From positions 1,550,001-1,614,000 of the forward strand of contig NZ_CP165782.1 of the NCBI RefSeq assembly GCF_000513895.2: a stretch of DNA of 64,000 nucleotides, in the 5' to 3' direction. The notes beneath the pieces are model-generated. The model did not search any database, was not told where the DNA came from, and was given only the letters and a program-made list of their open reading frames with translations. The position numbers were made by a program, and so were the translations under genes. This DNA is from Ensifer sp. WSM1721. Its GTDB lineage: Bacteria > Pseudomonadota > Alphaproteobacteria > Rhizobiales > Rhizobiaceae. This document shows, one piece after another, positions 50,639-60,316 of the stretch; positions within the stretch are counted from its first letter, which is position 1, and each line of letters opens with the position of its first letter.

Positions 50639-51724
50639 TTACATCTCGGCAACGTCGTCGCCGTCGCTCTCCGGTCCACCATTTTCGAGGAAGCGATCGG
50701 CGATCAAGCCAGCATTCTGCCTGAGAGTCATCTCGATCTCGCGGGCAAGGTCCGGATTGTCGCGCAGGAAGAGCTTTGCGTTCTCGCGGCCCTGGCCGAG
50801 GCGCTGGCTGTTATAGGAGAACCAAGCGCCGGATTTCTCCACCACACCCGCCTTGACGCCGAGATCGATGAGTTCGCCGGTCTTGGAAACACCCTCGCCA
50901 TACATGATGTCGAATTCCACCTGCTTGAAGGGCGGCGCCATCTTGTTCTTGACGACCTTGACACGGGTCTGGTTGCCGACGACCTCTTCGCGCTCCTTGA
51001 CCGAACCGATGCGGCGGATATCGAGGCGGACCGATGCGTAGAACTTCAGCGCATTGCCGCCGGTCGTCGTCTCGGGCGAGCCAAACATGACGCCGATCTT
51101 CATGCGGATCTGGTTGATGAAGATCACCATGCAGTTGGACTTGGAGATCGAGGCCGTCAGCTTGCGCAACGCCTGGCTCATCAGGCGCGCCTGCATGCCC
51201 GGCAGGCTGTCGCCCATCTCGCCTTCGATTTCGGCGCGCGGCACGAGTGCCGCAACCGAATCGACGACGAGCACGTCGATCGCGCCGGAGCGGACCAGCG
51301 TGTCGGTGATCTCCAGCGCCTGCTCACCCGTATCGGGCTGTGAGATCAGAAGGTTTTCCAGATCGACGCCGAGCTTGCGCGCATAGACCGGATCAAGCGC
51401 ATGCTCGGCGTCGACGAAGGCGCAAATACCGCCCTTCTTCTGCGCCTCTGCAACGGTCTGGAGCGCCAGTGTCGTCTTGCCCGAGCTTTCCGGGCCATAA
51501 ATCTCGATGATGCGGCCTTTCGGCAGGCCGCCGATGCCAAGCGCGATATCGAGGCCGAGCGAGCCGGTCGAGACGGTTTCGATCTCGACGACGCTGTCCT
51601 TCGATCCGAGCCTCATGATCGATCCCTTGCCGAACGAACGTTCGATCTGGGAAAGAGCCGCTTCAAGTGCCTTGCCTTTATCCACCGATTTGTCCTCTAC
51701 GAGCCGCAAAGAGTTTTGTGCCAT
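50639..51724 (-). CDS. recA: Recombinase A
   Basis: Central recombination ATPase and SOS coprotease. The 361-residue protein begins [17 protein letters not shown], has Walker A GPESSGKT at 77-84, the DNA-binding loop segments [19 protein letters not shown] and [21 protein letters not shown], and an acidic C-terminus. The start ATG 51724 is certain from homology; the open frame runs 348 codons further upstream without coding character. It carries an SOS operator upstream. Confidence 0.98.
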   Translation of the reverse strand: MAQNSLRLVEDKSVDKGKALEAALSQIERSFGKGSIMRLGSKDSVVEIETVSTGSLGLDIALGIGGLPKGRIIEIYGPESSGKTTLALQTVAEAQKKGGICAFVDAEHALDPVYARKLGVDLENLLISQPDTGEQALEITDTLVRSGAIDVLVVDSVAALVPRAEIEGEMGDSLPGMQARLMSQALRKLTASISKSNCMVIFINQIRMKIGVMFGSPETTTGGNALKFYASVRLDIRRIGSVKEREEVVGNQTRVKVVKNKMAPPFKQVEFDIMYGEGVSKTGELIDLGVKAGVVEKSGAWFSYNSQRLGQGRENAKLFLRDNPDLAREIEMTLRQNAGLIADRFLENGGPESDGDDVAEM

Positions 51725-52066
51725 TGGGTCCACCTTTAGGTTATTGGAGCTATCGAGGCAATGAAGCCGCCGCAGGAGTTTTTGTACATGTTTTGTTCTA
51801 TTTTGGCAATGGCACATCAAGCAACTGAATAATATGGGAAATTTCTCGAACGTTCGATTCCTGTTCCCTGGGGATTTTGCGCTATTTCCACAGGCTGTAC
51901 CGCAGCTCGTTCGCGCATCTGCCTGCCAGTCCGATTCGCATCGGGAATCGCGATGGACCAAAAGCGGCGGGAGCCGTAAATCTTCGGAGATGTCGGAGCG
52001 GAGTACAGGCGGGAAAGAGCCTTCGCCTCCGCTTCGCCCCTTGTCGAGGCGCAATTGGGAGCGGAC
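51725..52066. other. 342-base divergent region between recA and psuK
   Basis: Contains the recA leader, its SOS operator (51784-51809) and a CTTGAT -35-like hexamer on the minus strand (51816-51821). The right half must hold the psuK promoter, which I could not identify. No gene seen, although the minus frame stays open by chance. Confidence 0.5.
51784..51809 (-). promoter_or_regulatory. LexA/SOS operator of recA
   Basis: On the minus strand GAACAAAACATGTAC fits the alphaproteobacterial SOS box GAAC-N7-G(T/A)AC (plus-strand GTAC 51784-51787, GTTC 51795-51798). Overlapping it, TTG-N11-CAA (51793-51809) matches the operator form described for Rhizobium etli recA. It sits 60 bases upstream of the recA ATG, just downstream of a CTTGAT hexamer, so LexA binding would cover the -10 region. 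Confidence 0.7.
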
Positions 52067-53014
52067 ATGAAAGCACTGGATATCGCCGTTTTCGGCGGTG
52101 CACATCTCGACCGGCGCGGCCGGATCTGCGGCGCGACCGTGCCAGGAGCAAGCAACCCCGGCAGGTGGTTCGAGGAAGCCGGGGGCGGCGGCTTCAATGC
52201 CGCGCGGAACCTCGCCCGCCTCGGCCATCGCGTGCGCATGATCGGCCCGCGCGGCGGCGACGCGGCCGGCGACATGGTGGCTGCCGCCGCCGCCGCCGCC
52301 GGCCTGATCGATCGCCCCTTCATCTTTCTCGACCGCAAAACGCCGAGCTATACGGCGATCCTTGAAAACGACGGCAATCTCGTCATCGCACTTGCGGACA
52401 TGGATCTCTACACACTGTTTACGCCGCGCCGCCTGCAGCAGCGGGCCACGCGCGAGGTCTTGGCAGTGAGCGATCTTGTGCTGATGGACGCGAACCTGCC
52501 GCAGGACACATTGACAGCGCTTGTGAGCGCGGCTTCCGGAGACAGCCGGCTCATCGCCGGTATCGCTGTTTCTCCGGCAAAGGTGATCCGCTACGGCGAG
52601 TGCCTCGCGGGCCTCGATTACCTGTTCATGAACGAGGCGGAGGCAAAGGCAATCACCGGAGTCGAGATTGCCACGGTCGAGGAATGGCCGTCGCTGTTGC
52701 ATGCCAGGGGGCTTCGTGGCGGCGTCGTCACCCGCGGCGGACGGGCTGCGGTCGCCTTCGATCGCCACGGCGCCTGCGTCGCCGTGCCGCCCGCTCTTCC
52801 CGCACTTGCAGACGTCACCGGCGCCGGGGACGCGCTGGCTTCAGGCTTCCTCGCCGCTCGGCTTGCTGGCTTCGACCTTGCCGGATGCCTGCGGCACGGC
52901 ATTGCTGCGGCCATCATAACGCTCCTTTCGCCCTTCGCCGCGTCGGAAGAAATGTCGACGGAGGCCATCGAACAGGCACTCGCCCTTGTCCCGGCGCCGG
53001 AAATGCTGTCATGA
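52067..53014 (+). CDS. psuK: PfkB-family sugar kinase, probable pseudouridine kinase
   Basis: A 315-residue ribokinase/PfkB-family kinase. The N-terminal [22 protein letters not shown] (signature 1) and the C-terminal [16 protein letters not shown] (signature 2, with catalytic Asp) are clear. The gene directly upstream of psuG makes pseudouridine phosphorylation the likely reaction: pseudouridine to its 5'-phosphate. The start ATG 52067 ([11 protein letters not shown]) follows GGGAGCGG. A run of alanines (VAAAAAAAG) near residue 72 is unusual but still in the nucleotide-binding fold. The kinase specificity is inferred from context. Confidence 0.82.
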   Translation: MKALDIAVFGGAHLDRRGRICGATVPGASNPGRWFEEAGGGGFNAARNLARLGHRVRMIGPRGGDAAGDMVAAAAAAAGLIDRPFIFLDRKTPSYTAILENDGNLVIALADMDLYTLFTPRRLQQRATREVLAVSDLVLMDANLPQDTLTALVSAASGDSRLIAGIAVSPAKVIRYGECLAGLDYLFMNEAEAKAITGVEIATVEEWPSLLHARGLRGGVVTRGGRAAVAFDRHGACVAVPPALPALADVTGAGDALASGFLAARLAGFDLAGCLRHGIAAAIITLLSPFAASEEMSTEAIEQALALVPAPEMLS

Positions 53015-53151
53015 GATTGGCAGCCGAAAGCGAGGCGGGGCGAGGAAGCTTGCAGGGTTTCCGTCTTTGCCAGCTCCCGCCTTTTCAGAAGCAATCACGA
53101 CGGCCTTGATCGAATCGAAGCAAAAATCATCGTCACCCTAGGGAAAAGATC

Positions 53152-54081
53152 ATGACCAAACCCGCCTCGCCATCCCTGCCGATGGAATATTCCGATGAAG
53201 TCGCGGCCGCCAAGGCGCGCGGTGCGCCGATCGTTGCGCTTGAATCGACGATCATCACCCACGGAATGCCCTACCCCGGCAATCTCAACATGGCCCGCAG
53301 CGTCGAGACGATCATTCGCGAGCAGGGCGCGGTCCCCGCGACCATTGCGGTCATTCACGGTGTTCTGCATATCGGCCTCGATGATGCGAAGCTAGAGGCG
53401 CTGGCGAAGACGCAAGGCGCGATGAAGCTTTCGCGCGCCGATCTCGCCTACGCGATCGCCGAGCGCCGCACGGGCGCCACGACCGTCGCCGCGACGATGA
53501 TCGCCGCCGCCCGCGCCGGCATCGACGTTTTCGCGACCGGCGGCATCGGCGGCGTCCATCGCGGGGCGGAAGAGAGCTTCGACATCTCGGCCGATCTCGA
53601 TGAACTCGCCCGCACCGGCGTCATCGTCGTCTGCGCCGGCGCCAAGGCCATTCTGGACATTCCGAAAACGCTCGAAGTGCTCGAAACCCGCGGCGTGCCG
53701 GTCGTGACCTATGACAGCGAAATCTTCCCTGCCTTCTGGTCGCGCGATTCCGGCATCAAGAGCCCGCTGATGCTGAACAGCCCGGCGGCGATCGCCAATT
53801 TCCAGCGAATGCGCGATCTCCTCGGCATCGACGGCGGCATGCTCGTCGCCAACCCGGTTCCAGAGGAAAGCGAAATCCCGCGCGAGGAAATGGAAATCTA
53901 CATCACCCGGGCGCTCGACAATGCCGCAAGCGACGGCATTTCCGGCAAAGCGGTCACGCCCTATCTGCTCGACAACCTTTATCACATGACGGAGGGCCGC
54001 AGCCTTGAAACCAACATCGCGCTCGTCGAGAACAATGCGCGCCTCGCGGCCGAAATCGCAGTAGCGCTCGCGGCGAAATAA
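53152..54081 (+). CDS. psuG: Pseudouridine-5'-phosphate glycosidase
   Basis: Cleaves pseudouridine 5'-phosphate to uracil and ribose 5-phosphate, breaking the C-glycosidic bond. The 309-residue protein matches PsuG: VALESTIITHGMPYPGNLNMA at the N-terminus, ATTVAATMIAAARAGIDVFATGGIGG, catalytic Lys in VCAGAKAILDI and the SDGISGKAVTPYLL segment. The ATG at 53152 follows AGGGAAAAG. It is separated from psuK by 137 bases; together they salvage pseudouridine from RNA breakdown. No nucleoside transporter is adjacent. Confidence 0.94.
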   Translation: MTKPASPSLPMEYSDEVAAAKARGAPIVALESTIITHGMPYPGNLNMARSVETIIREQGAVPATIAVIHGVLHIGLDDAKLEALAKTQGAMKLSRADLAYAIAERRTGATTVAATMIAAARAGIDVFATGGIGGVHRGAEESFDISADLDELARTGVIVVCAGAKAILDIPKTLEVLETRGVPVVTYDSEIFPAFWSRDSGIKSPLMLNSPAAIANFQRMRDLLGIDGGMLVANPVPEESEIPREEMEIYITRALDNAASDGISGKAVTPYLLDNLYHMTEGRSLETNIALVENNARLAAEIAVALAAK

Positions 54082-54338
54082 CACTGCGATGCAAAAGGTG
54101 GTCCCGGCATGGAGACCAGCCGTAACCCAAAATGTGGAATTAAGGTAGATAGTGATGTCGAACCGCTTGCAATACGACGTTGTGGGCGGTTTCCTTGCCG
54201 AAAAGATCTTCGTGAAGCATTCTGCACCTCAATTGTCGCAGAATATCCATTTTCGCGAAGCCGCAAAATTCAGTCACAAAACCGTCGCGTTAGTCGGGAC
54301 TTTCTCGACAACGACTTTGACTTCACGGGAGGAATTCG

Positions 54339-54739
54339 ATGCGTTTTATCAATCCTATCCCGTTCGTCCGCGACATCAATTACTCTAAGGAATTTTATGA
54401 GAAGAGACTTGGTCTGAAAATATTAGAGGATTTCGGAAACTTCGTCCTTTTTGAGACTGGCTTTGCGATCCACGAAGGAACTTCACTTGAACAACAATTT
54501 GGCGGAAAGCCTTTATCAGGAAAGAGCCCTATGGCCGAAGAAATTTGCTGTTGTATTTTGAACATGAAGACCTTGACGCGGCGTTCGAAAACATTGCGCC
54601 GCACGTGAGGCTGATCCATCCGATTGAGCGGCAAGCATGGGGACAGCGAGTGTTCCGTTTTTATGATCCAGACAGGCACGCAATAGAGATTGGAGAGCCA
54701 CAAACTCTTTGGTCTCCAGGCAATTCGCATAAGTCCTAG
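54339..54739 (+). pseudogene. Frameshifted VOC/glyoxalase-like gene
   Basis: Two overlapping frames together make one VOC (glyoxalase/bleomycin-resistance fold) protein. The first (54339-about 54542) reads MRFINPIPFVRDINYSKEFY, then EKRLGLKILEDFGNFVLFE; the second (about 54545-54739) reads LLLYFEHEDLDAAFENIAPH and later VFRFYDPDRHAIEIGEP, the metal-binding C-terminal half. A single extra A in the run at 54541-54543 would restore a continuous frame (EENLLLYFEHED). It is either a decayed gene or a sequencing error in a homopolymer. Local base composition is clearly more AT-rich than the neighbours, suggesting acquisition from elsewhere. Confidence 0.7.
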
Positions 54740-54862
54740 GTTTTGCTACTAAGCCGCGCCTTTTGAATTTCAAGAGGAAATTCGGTCGAACAGTCGCATA
54801 GCTTCAACTTTTTGCCACCGACTTCTGCGCAGCAAGCATTCCACTGCGAAAGCGGAAGCTCG

Positions 54863-57478
54863 TCAGGAATCGAGCATCTCGCGGACAGCGACGGCCAGTT
54901 GCTTCAGCGAGAACGGCTTCGGCAGGAAGCCGAACTTGGCATCGGCGGGCAGGTTGCGGGCAAAGGCGTCTTCCGCATAACCGGACACGAAGATGAATTT
55001 CAGATCCGGATATTTCTTGCGCAATTCGCGGAGCAGCGTCGGGCCGTCCATTTCCGGCATCACGACGTCCGAGACGACGATATCGACGGCGCCGTCGAGC
55101 TCGTCCATGATCTCGAGCGCTTCGACGCCGGACCCCGCCTCGTAGACCGTATAGCCACGCGTCTCCAGCATTCGCTTGCCGCCGCGGCGAACCGCCTCCT
55201 CGTCCTCGACCAGGAGGACTACCGCGGAATCTCCGGTGAGATCGGCCGGCTCCGGCCGAGGCGCTGCCGCCGCCGGTGGCTCGCTTGGCGCCAGCGGGAT
55301 CGCGGCGGAGGTTTCGTTGTATGCCGGTTCGTCGCGTGTCTCGGCCGCTTCGACATACCGCGGAAGCAGGATGCGGAAGGTCGTGCCCTTGCCGACTTCG
55401 GACTCCGGATAGATGTAACCGCCGGACTGCTTGACGATTCCGTAGACCATCGAAAGACCGAGCCCGGTGCCCTTGCCGACCTCCTTCGTCGTGAAGAAGG
55501 GTTCGAAGATCTTGTCCATGATTTCCGGCGGAATCCCGGTACCCTCGTCCGCCACTTCGACCATGACGTAGTCGTCCTCCGGCAGCTCGCGCCGTCCGAT
55601 TGCCGGCACTTCGCTTGCCGGCAGGTTCCGCGTCCGGAGCGTGATGGTTCCGCCGCCTGGCATGGCATCGCGAGCATTGACGGCGAGGTTCAAAAGAACC
55701 TGCTCGAACTGGCCGAGATCCGTCTTCACCGGCCAGAGATCGCGACCGTAGTCCACTTCGACCTTGACGTTCGTGCCCGTCATGCGGTCGACGAGCATCC
55801 TGAGGTCGCCGATGACGTCGGTGAGATTGAGCACGGTCGGCCGCATAGTCTGCTTGCGCGAGAAGGCGAGCAATTGCCGCACCAGAACCGCGGCGCGGTT
55901 GGCATTGCGCTTGATCTCCATCAAATCCGCAAATGTCGCGTCCGCCGGCCGGGCCGATAGCAAGAGATGATCGGCTGAAAGCAAGATCGCCGTCAGCACA
56001 TTGTTGAAATCATGCGCGATGCCGCCGGCGAGGGTTCCGACCGCGTTCATCTTCTGCGTTTGCGCCATCTGATTCTCGAGCGCCTTCTGCTCGGTGATTT
56101 CCAGCGCATAGATGATCGCCGCTTCCTCGGGAGCCTGGTCACTCTGGTCGATCACGGCGTTCACGTAGAAGCGGAAGTGACGCCCCTCATCCCTCGGATG
56201 CAGCGCGTCGATCGGGGCGATATCGCTCTGCCGGTCCTTGGCCGCCGCTAGCGCCTCCTGCAGCCGGCCCTTTTCAGACGGGTGCACTACGGCCTCAATC
56301 AGGGCACCGCGCTCGAAATCGTCCTGCGAAACGAGGCCGGCGAAAAGCTTCAGGAAGGGTGCGTTGGTCCTGAGAATCCGCCCGTTTCCGTCCACCGAGG
56401 CGATCGCCATAGGCGTGTTGTTGAAGAAACGGGTGAAGCGCATGGCCGCATTCGACGCCGACTGGTCGCCGTCGTCGCCCTCGCGCGACATCACGATCGT
56501 CCTGCTTTCTCCCGGCGCGCCGTCGCGCGTCGAGGAAACGCGATGGATCAGCCTGACCGGCAGGCTCTGGCCGTTCATCTTGCGCAGATCGAGGTCCAGA
56601 ACCTTTGTCTTCTTGAGGCCCGGTTCGGCCTGCACCGATTGCACGAGCGCCAAGCCCTCGCCCGCGACGAGGTCCGCGATGCTGATCGATCCGGGCTGGA
56701 ACTTGGTGAGATCGATGCCCAGCCAATCGGCAAGTGTCGCGTTGATATAGAAGATCTCGCCCTTACGCCCCGCGGAGAAAAAGCCCGCCGGTGCATGGTC
56801 GAGATAGTCGATCGCGTTCTGCAGCTCCTTGAAGAAGCGCTCCTGATCGTCGCGCTCCGCGGTGATGTCGGCGATCTGCCAGAGATAGAGCGGATTGCTG
56901 TCTGCATCCTCGAGCGGCAGCACGCGCGCCTTCAGACGAAACCAATGGGCGCCCGCGCCGGCCCCCTTGCCGTTGGCGAGCGGTTTCAGCAGCCGAAATT
57001 CCTCGTGTCCCTGCTTGCCCTCGTGCAGACCGTTGGTCAGGCGATAGATCGCCTCCGTCGCTTCGCGGTTCCGCGACAGGATGGTTTCGAGAGATTGTAT
57101 GCCGGCTGCGCTCTTCACGCCCGTCAGCGCGCCGTAAGCGGCGTTCGCATAGATGATGCGGCCCTTGCGGTCGGTGACGATCGTCCCGTCCTCATGCGCG
57201 TCGAGGAAGGCACGGGCCAGTTCGTCAGGCCGTGACTGCGGCATCACCTCGATGAAACCGATGACCGACGAAACGAGGAAGAATATGCCGACCATGGCCA
57301 GCACGCCGAGAATGCCGAGCACGATTTCGTTCTCGAGCTGATTCTTGAAGACGACGAATGCGGCCGCCGAAGCGGTGAGAACGATCGCCAGCAGGATGAT
57401 CCTGAGGATGGTGCCCGGCCGCACGCCCCGGTCAACGACCGGCATCTGGTAGTCACCTGACTGCCGCAATTTCGTCAT
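54863..57478 (-). CDS. cckA: Cell-cycle hybrid histidine kinase CckA
   Basis: The membrane kinase/phosphatase that controls CtrA through ChpT. Numbering from [10 protein letters not shown]: two transmembrane helices near residues 24-44 and 53-76, PAS-like domains about 85-210, 215-325 and 345-465, the phosphorylated His489 in [11 protein letters not shown], an ATPase domain ([45 protein letters not shown]), a Pro/Ala linker, and a receiver domain with phospho-acceptor Asp804 in [14 protein letters not shown]. The start ATG 57478 is chosen; the 23 extra codons upstream are not family-like. Confidence 0.95.
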   Translation of the reverse strand: MTKLRQSGDYQMPVVDRGVRPGTILRIILLAIVLTASAAAFVVFKNQLENEIVLGILGVLAMVGIFFLVSSVIGFIEVMPQSRPDELARAFLDAHEDGTIVTDRKGRIIYANAAYGALTGVKSAAGIQSLETILSRNREATEAIYRLTNGLHEGKQGHEEFRLLKPLANGKGAGAGAHWFRLKARVLPLEDADSNPLYLWQIADITAERDDQERFFKELQNAIDYLDHAPAGFFSAGRKGEIFYINATLADWLGIDLTKFQPGSISIADLVAGEGLALVQSVQAEPGLKKTKVLDLDLRKMNGQSLPVRLIHRVSSTRDGAPGESRTIVMSREGDDGDQSASNAAMRFTRFFNNTPMAIASVDGNGRILRTNAPFLKLFAGLVSQDDFERGALIEAVVHPSEKGRLQEALAAAKDRQSDIAPIDALHPRDEGRHFRFYVNAVIDQSDQAPEEAAIIYALEITEQKALENQMAQTQKMNAVGTLAGGIAHDFNNVLTAILLSADHLLLSARPADATFADLMEIKRNANRAAVLVRQLLAFSRKQTMRPTVLNLTDVIGDLRMLVDRMTGTNVKVEVDYGRDLWPVKTDLGQFEQVLLNLAVNARDAMPGGGTITLRTRNLPASEVPAIGRRELPEDDYVMVEVADEGTGIPPEIMDKIFEPFFTTKEVGKGTGLGLSMVYGIVKQSGGYIYPESEVGKGTTFRILLPRYVEAAETRDEPAYNETSAAIPLAPSEPPAAAAPRPEPADLTGDSAVVLLVEDEEAVRRGGKRMLETRGYTVYEAGSGVEALEIMDELDGAVDIVVSDVVMPEMDGPTLLRELRKKYPDLKFIFVSGYAEDAFARNLPADAKFGFLPKPFSLKQLAVAVREMLDS

Positions 57479-57854
57479 CGGGGTCCTCACCTGCTGCCGG
57501 GTCGGCGCCCTACCGGCACGATCCCGCACGCTTGCAACGCCGCGCATCCCTGCAGACGCACAAGGGCCGCTCTAATACTTTGAATTGCTGCATAAGTTAT
57601 CCCTAAAACGGTTCCGGTTTAAGGAAACTATGCAGCGACCGGCATCCGATGACGTCGCCGCGAAATCGGTAGCCGCCTTCCCCGCGCTCCCGCCCATCGA
57701 ACTGGAATCATCTTTAACAATCAGAGATAACAGCAAAAAGCGTCTCGGCGGAAGCGCCGCGGTCAATTCACAGGGAATGTCAGGCGGAAGCTTGTTCCGG
57801 CCCGAAAAAAGCCGTCAAATGCTGCCATCCGGGCGGCAGTAAGGAGTTCAGCCT
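57479..57854. other. 376-base divergent region upstream of cckA
   Basis: Holds the start regions of cckA (leftward) and the FliO-like gene (rightward), and a palindromic repeat at 57587-57636. No further gene is visible. CtrA-type sites (TTAA-N7-TTAA) were looked for by eye and not found. Confidence 0.5.
57587..57636. repeat. Palindromic intergenic repeat, family D
   Basis: GCTGCATA (57587-57594) and TATGCAGC (57629-57636) frame an imperfect palindrome with centre ACGGTTCCGGTTTAAGG. Similar TGCATAGTTTCC...GGAAACTATGCA elements are, from memory, widespread in rhizobial genomes. Only one copy is in this window. Confidence 0.5.
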
Positions 57855-58832
57855 ATGATGGAAACGATCCTGGGGGACAACGGTAGCCGGTTCATCGTCG
57901 CCGCCGGAGCAGTGGCCATTGGTCTCTTGTGCCTTGTGGCGGTGCTCTGGATCATGCGCAACAGACCATCCTCTCCCTTCGTCCGTGGGGGCAAGAACAG
58001 GCAGCCGCGGCTTGCCGTGCTCGATGCTGCAGCGGTGGACACGCGCCGTCGGCTCGTGCTCGTGCGACGCGACGATGTCGAACACCTGATCATGATCGGC
58101 GGCCCGACCGACGTCGTCATCGAGAGCCGCATCGTTGCGGAGGAAACAGCCCCGGCATCGGCCGGCGTCCGCGTTGCGGTGGAACAACGGCCTGCCGACG
58201 TTTCGACCGCGGCAGCCCGACCGGAGGCAAAGCCCCAGCCCGTTTCCTCTACCGCCCCCGCCGAGCTTGCAGCCGTCGAACCGGTTCGGCAAATGACGCG
58301 GCCCGTCGAGCCTGTAAGAGCTCCGGTGCGCGCTGAGCCGGCACCGCCGGTGCGCGTTGCGGCCGATCAGTCCGATACGACTAGCTCGTCGCCGCCGCCG
58401 CAACAGCCAGCGGCCTCCAGACCGGCGCCGCTACCATCTGACGTTCCGCCTGTGGCCGCTGCCGTCGAGCCGGTGCGCGATGTTCTTACAGCCGCACGCG
58501 ACCGAGTGCTTCCGATGGTCCAGCCTGCAAGCGGAGATCGCTCAGCGCCGCCTACCCCGGCCGAGCCCTTCAAGCCGATACTGGCGCAGCCTGCGACGCG
58601 GCCGGCAACACCGGATGCTGCCGAATTCGAGCGCATGCTCGATGCGGAAATCAGCGGCGATCTCCAACGCCTGACACCGACAGCCCCGCTGCCGCCGGAA
58701 AATCGTCCAGCGCAGGGCGGTCGCCAGGAGCCTATGCTCGGTGCCACACCGGAAGACGTCCGAAAGGAACCAACGATCGAGGAGGAGATGAACCGGATGT
58801 TGGCTGACATCTCCGCGGGCCGCAAACCGTGA
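57855..58832 (+). CDS. FliO-like membrane protein with long proline-rich tail
   Basis: A 325-residue protein with one N-terminal transmembrane helix (about 12-34, FIVAAGAVAIGLLCLVAVLW), then a short domain (RRLVLVRRDDVEHLIMIGGP near 66-90) that matches the FliO-type pattern of export-gate assembly proteins. From about 100 to the end it is a Pro/Ala/Val-rich low-complexity region ending in acidic EEEMNRMLADI. The flagellar gene cluster is not in the window, and several rhizobia carry such a protein beside cckA. The role is unknown; FliO is a structural comparison only. Confidence 0.65.
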   Translation: MMETILGDNGSRFIVAAGAVAIGLLCLVAVLWIMRNRPSSPFVRGGKNRQPRLAVLDAAAVDTRRRLVLVRRDDVEHLIMIGGPTDVVIESRIVAEETAPASAGVRVAVEQRPADVSTAAARPEAKPQPVSSTAPAELAAVEPVRQMTRPVEPVRAPVRAEPAPPVRVAADQSDTTSSSPPPQQPAASRPAPLPSDVPPVAAAVEPVRDVLTAARDRVLPMVQPASGDRSAPPTPAEPFKPILAQPATRPATPDAAEFERMLDAEISGDLQRLTPTAPLPPENRPAQGGRQEPMLGATPEDVRKEPTIEEEMNRMLADISAGRKP

Positions 58833-58896
58833 AGGGAGCGGTGCGGCGGGCCCGTCCCCGCACGAGCGGCTTCGATCCATACGGCAGAACAAAAGA

Positions 58897-58923
58897 AAAC
58901 GGCGCGGTTGAACCGCGCCGTTT
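58897..58923. terminator. Bidirectional terminator between the FliO-like gene and dksA
   Basis: An 11-bp stem AAACGGCGCGG/CCGCGCCGTTT with loop TTGAA, with A-rich sequence on the left and T-rich on the right. It can terminate both the plus-strand gene ending at 58832 and the minus-strand dksA ending at 58951. Confidence 0.82.
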
Positions 58924-58950
58924 GCTGTAGGTCAGGCAATCTTCCGCGAC

Positions 58951-59370
58951 TTACTCGTCGCGGTAAACCTTCTCGCGACGCTCATGGCGTTCCTGAGCCT
59001 CGATCGAAAGAGTCGCGATCGGCCGCGCGTCCAGGCGCTTGAGGCCGATCGGTTCCCCGGTTTCCTCGCAGTACCCGTAGGTGCCTTCGTCGAGGCGCTG
59101 CAGCGCGGCATCGATCTTGGCGATCAGCTTCCGCTGGCGATCGCGGGCGCGCAACTCGATTGCCCGGTCTGTTTCGGAGGAAGCGCGGTCCGCAAGATCA
59201 GGATGATTGGCGCTCTCCTCTGCCAAGTGATCCAGTGTCTCGCGGGCTTCGCGAAGGATATCGTTTTTCCAGGCATTCAACTTCGCACGAAAGTATGCCC
59301 GATGGTTTGCATTCATGAATTCCTCGTCCTCGGAGAGGACATAGGTACTAAGATCGATCTTCTCACTCAA
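58951..59370 (-). CDS. dksA: DksA-type transcription factor with incomplete zinc finger
   Basis: An RNA polymerase secondary-channel factor acting with ppGpp. The 139-residue protein shows the coiled-coil region (AYFRAKLNAWKNDILREARETL) with the tip residues DLADRASSETD and the ArgLys-rich C-terminal segment. The zinc-finger region retains only one cysteine (YGYCEETGEPIGLKRLDARP); the CxxC pairs of E. coli DksA are lost, a state also known in other alphaproteobacteria. The start is TTG 59370 (MSEKIDLSTY), with AGGAG at the right distance upstream; no suitable ATG gives the full N-terminus. Confidence 0.92.
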   Translation of the reverse strand: MSEKIDLSTYVLSEDEEFMNANHRAYFRAKLNAWKNDILREARETLDHLAEESANHPDLADRASSETDRAIELRARDRQRKLIAKIDAALQRLDEGTYGYCEETGEPIGLKRLDARPIATLSIEAQERHERREKVYRDE

Positions 59371-59779
59371 CGCGATTCTCCTGAAGAACATCTCATTGCG
59401 GCGGTGTATAGACCTATGGAAGCTCTGATTCAAGCCTTGTAGACGGTGCTTACTCGGCAATTTAGCACTGCGCGGATTTCAGGCTAACCGGCTAATATTT
59501 CATCAAAATTACGCACAAAGTCCTGATCGGCGAGTTATCGCCGCAGCTGTCGGCAGGAGCCGTCATTCAGCTGGTGCGCGAATTCGGTCGCGTCCAGATT
59601 GCGACATCTGGTGTACGCCGAGCGTCAGTTCAATAGCGTATCGGTTCGCCAAAAACGCGAAGAGCATGGCTTGATCTTTGCGTCGACCGGCGGGACAAGG
59701 GAGCGATCCGACGGGGCGTTTGTGCTGCGGGCGCAGGCAGATGCCTCCATTCCCGGGAGTTTCAACACCGGACAGGTAC
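59371..59779. other. 409-base region between dksA and the SixA-like gene
   Basis: No recognised gene. Two overlapping open frames (59563-59781 minus, 72 codons; 59599-59790 plus, 63 codons) have no family-like features. The segment 59690-59770 is GC-rich with short self-complementary parts but no clean hairpin or tRNA fold. It must contain the dksA promoter and probably that of the next gene. Confidence 0.45.
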
Positions 59780-60316
59780 ATGCAAGATAGCGTCGTCCCA
59801 GCCTTCCGCCTTTTTCTCCTTCGTCACGCCCGTTCGGGCTGGGCTCTGCCGGGTCAAAGGGACTTTGACCGCACGCTCGACGGCATCGGTTATGCGGAGG
59901 CGGAGCTTACCGCGCAGAACGTTGCCGATCGCGGTCTGCGACCGGACTTGATCCTGTGTTCCACCGCAACACGGTGCCGCCAGACGGCAGAACCGCTCTA
60001 TCGCATGCTCGGCAAGGACATCGATATCCGCTATCTCGACCCGCTTTATACAGGTCTGACGAGCGTCTACGCCGAGCTTGTCGAAGCGTATGCGGACCGG
60101 TCCTCGCTGATGATCGTCGGGCACAATCCGATGATCGAGGAACTGTTCTGGCAAATTCTCGGTGGGACAACGGCTCAGGCGGCATTCAGCGATGGTTATC
60201 CGCCGGCCGGATTGGCGATCATCGACTTTTCGGCCCGCCCGACGGCCGGCTCCGTCTGGTCCGCCGCACTTTCGCAGTTGCTGGTGCCGACCCTCGAGGA
60301 CGCCGAAGGGCAATGA
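59780..60316 (+). CDS. SixA-like histidine phosphatase
   Basis: A 178-residue histidine-phosphatase-superfamily protein. The catalytic motif is LFLLRHARSGWA (RHG variant with A), the second histidine is in LMIVGHNPMIEE. Members like SixA dephosphorylate phosphohistidine in signalling proteins. The start ATG 59780 (MQDSVVPAF) follows GGACAGG; the longer frame from 59678 has no family pattern. It precedes ycjX by 177 bases. Target protein unknown, but a partner in signalling near cckA is possible. Confidence 0.87.
   Translation: MQDSVVPAFRLFLLRHARSGWALPGQRDFDRTLDGIGYAEAELTAQNVADRGLRPDLILCSTATRCRQTAEPLYRMLGKDIDIRYLDPLYTGLTSVYAELVEAYADRSSLMIVGHNPMIEELFWQILGGTTAQAAFSDGYPPAGLAIIDFSARPTAGSVWSAALSQLLVPTLEDAEGQ

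Noticed and set aside
54152..54388. A 78-codon plus-strand frame before the VOC remnant
   Set aside because: No family similarity and it overlaps the VOC start in another frame.
59563..59781. A 72-codon minus-strand frame in the dksA-SixA gap
   Set aside because: No ribosome-binding site or recognisable features; an equally long frame exists on the other strand.
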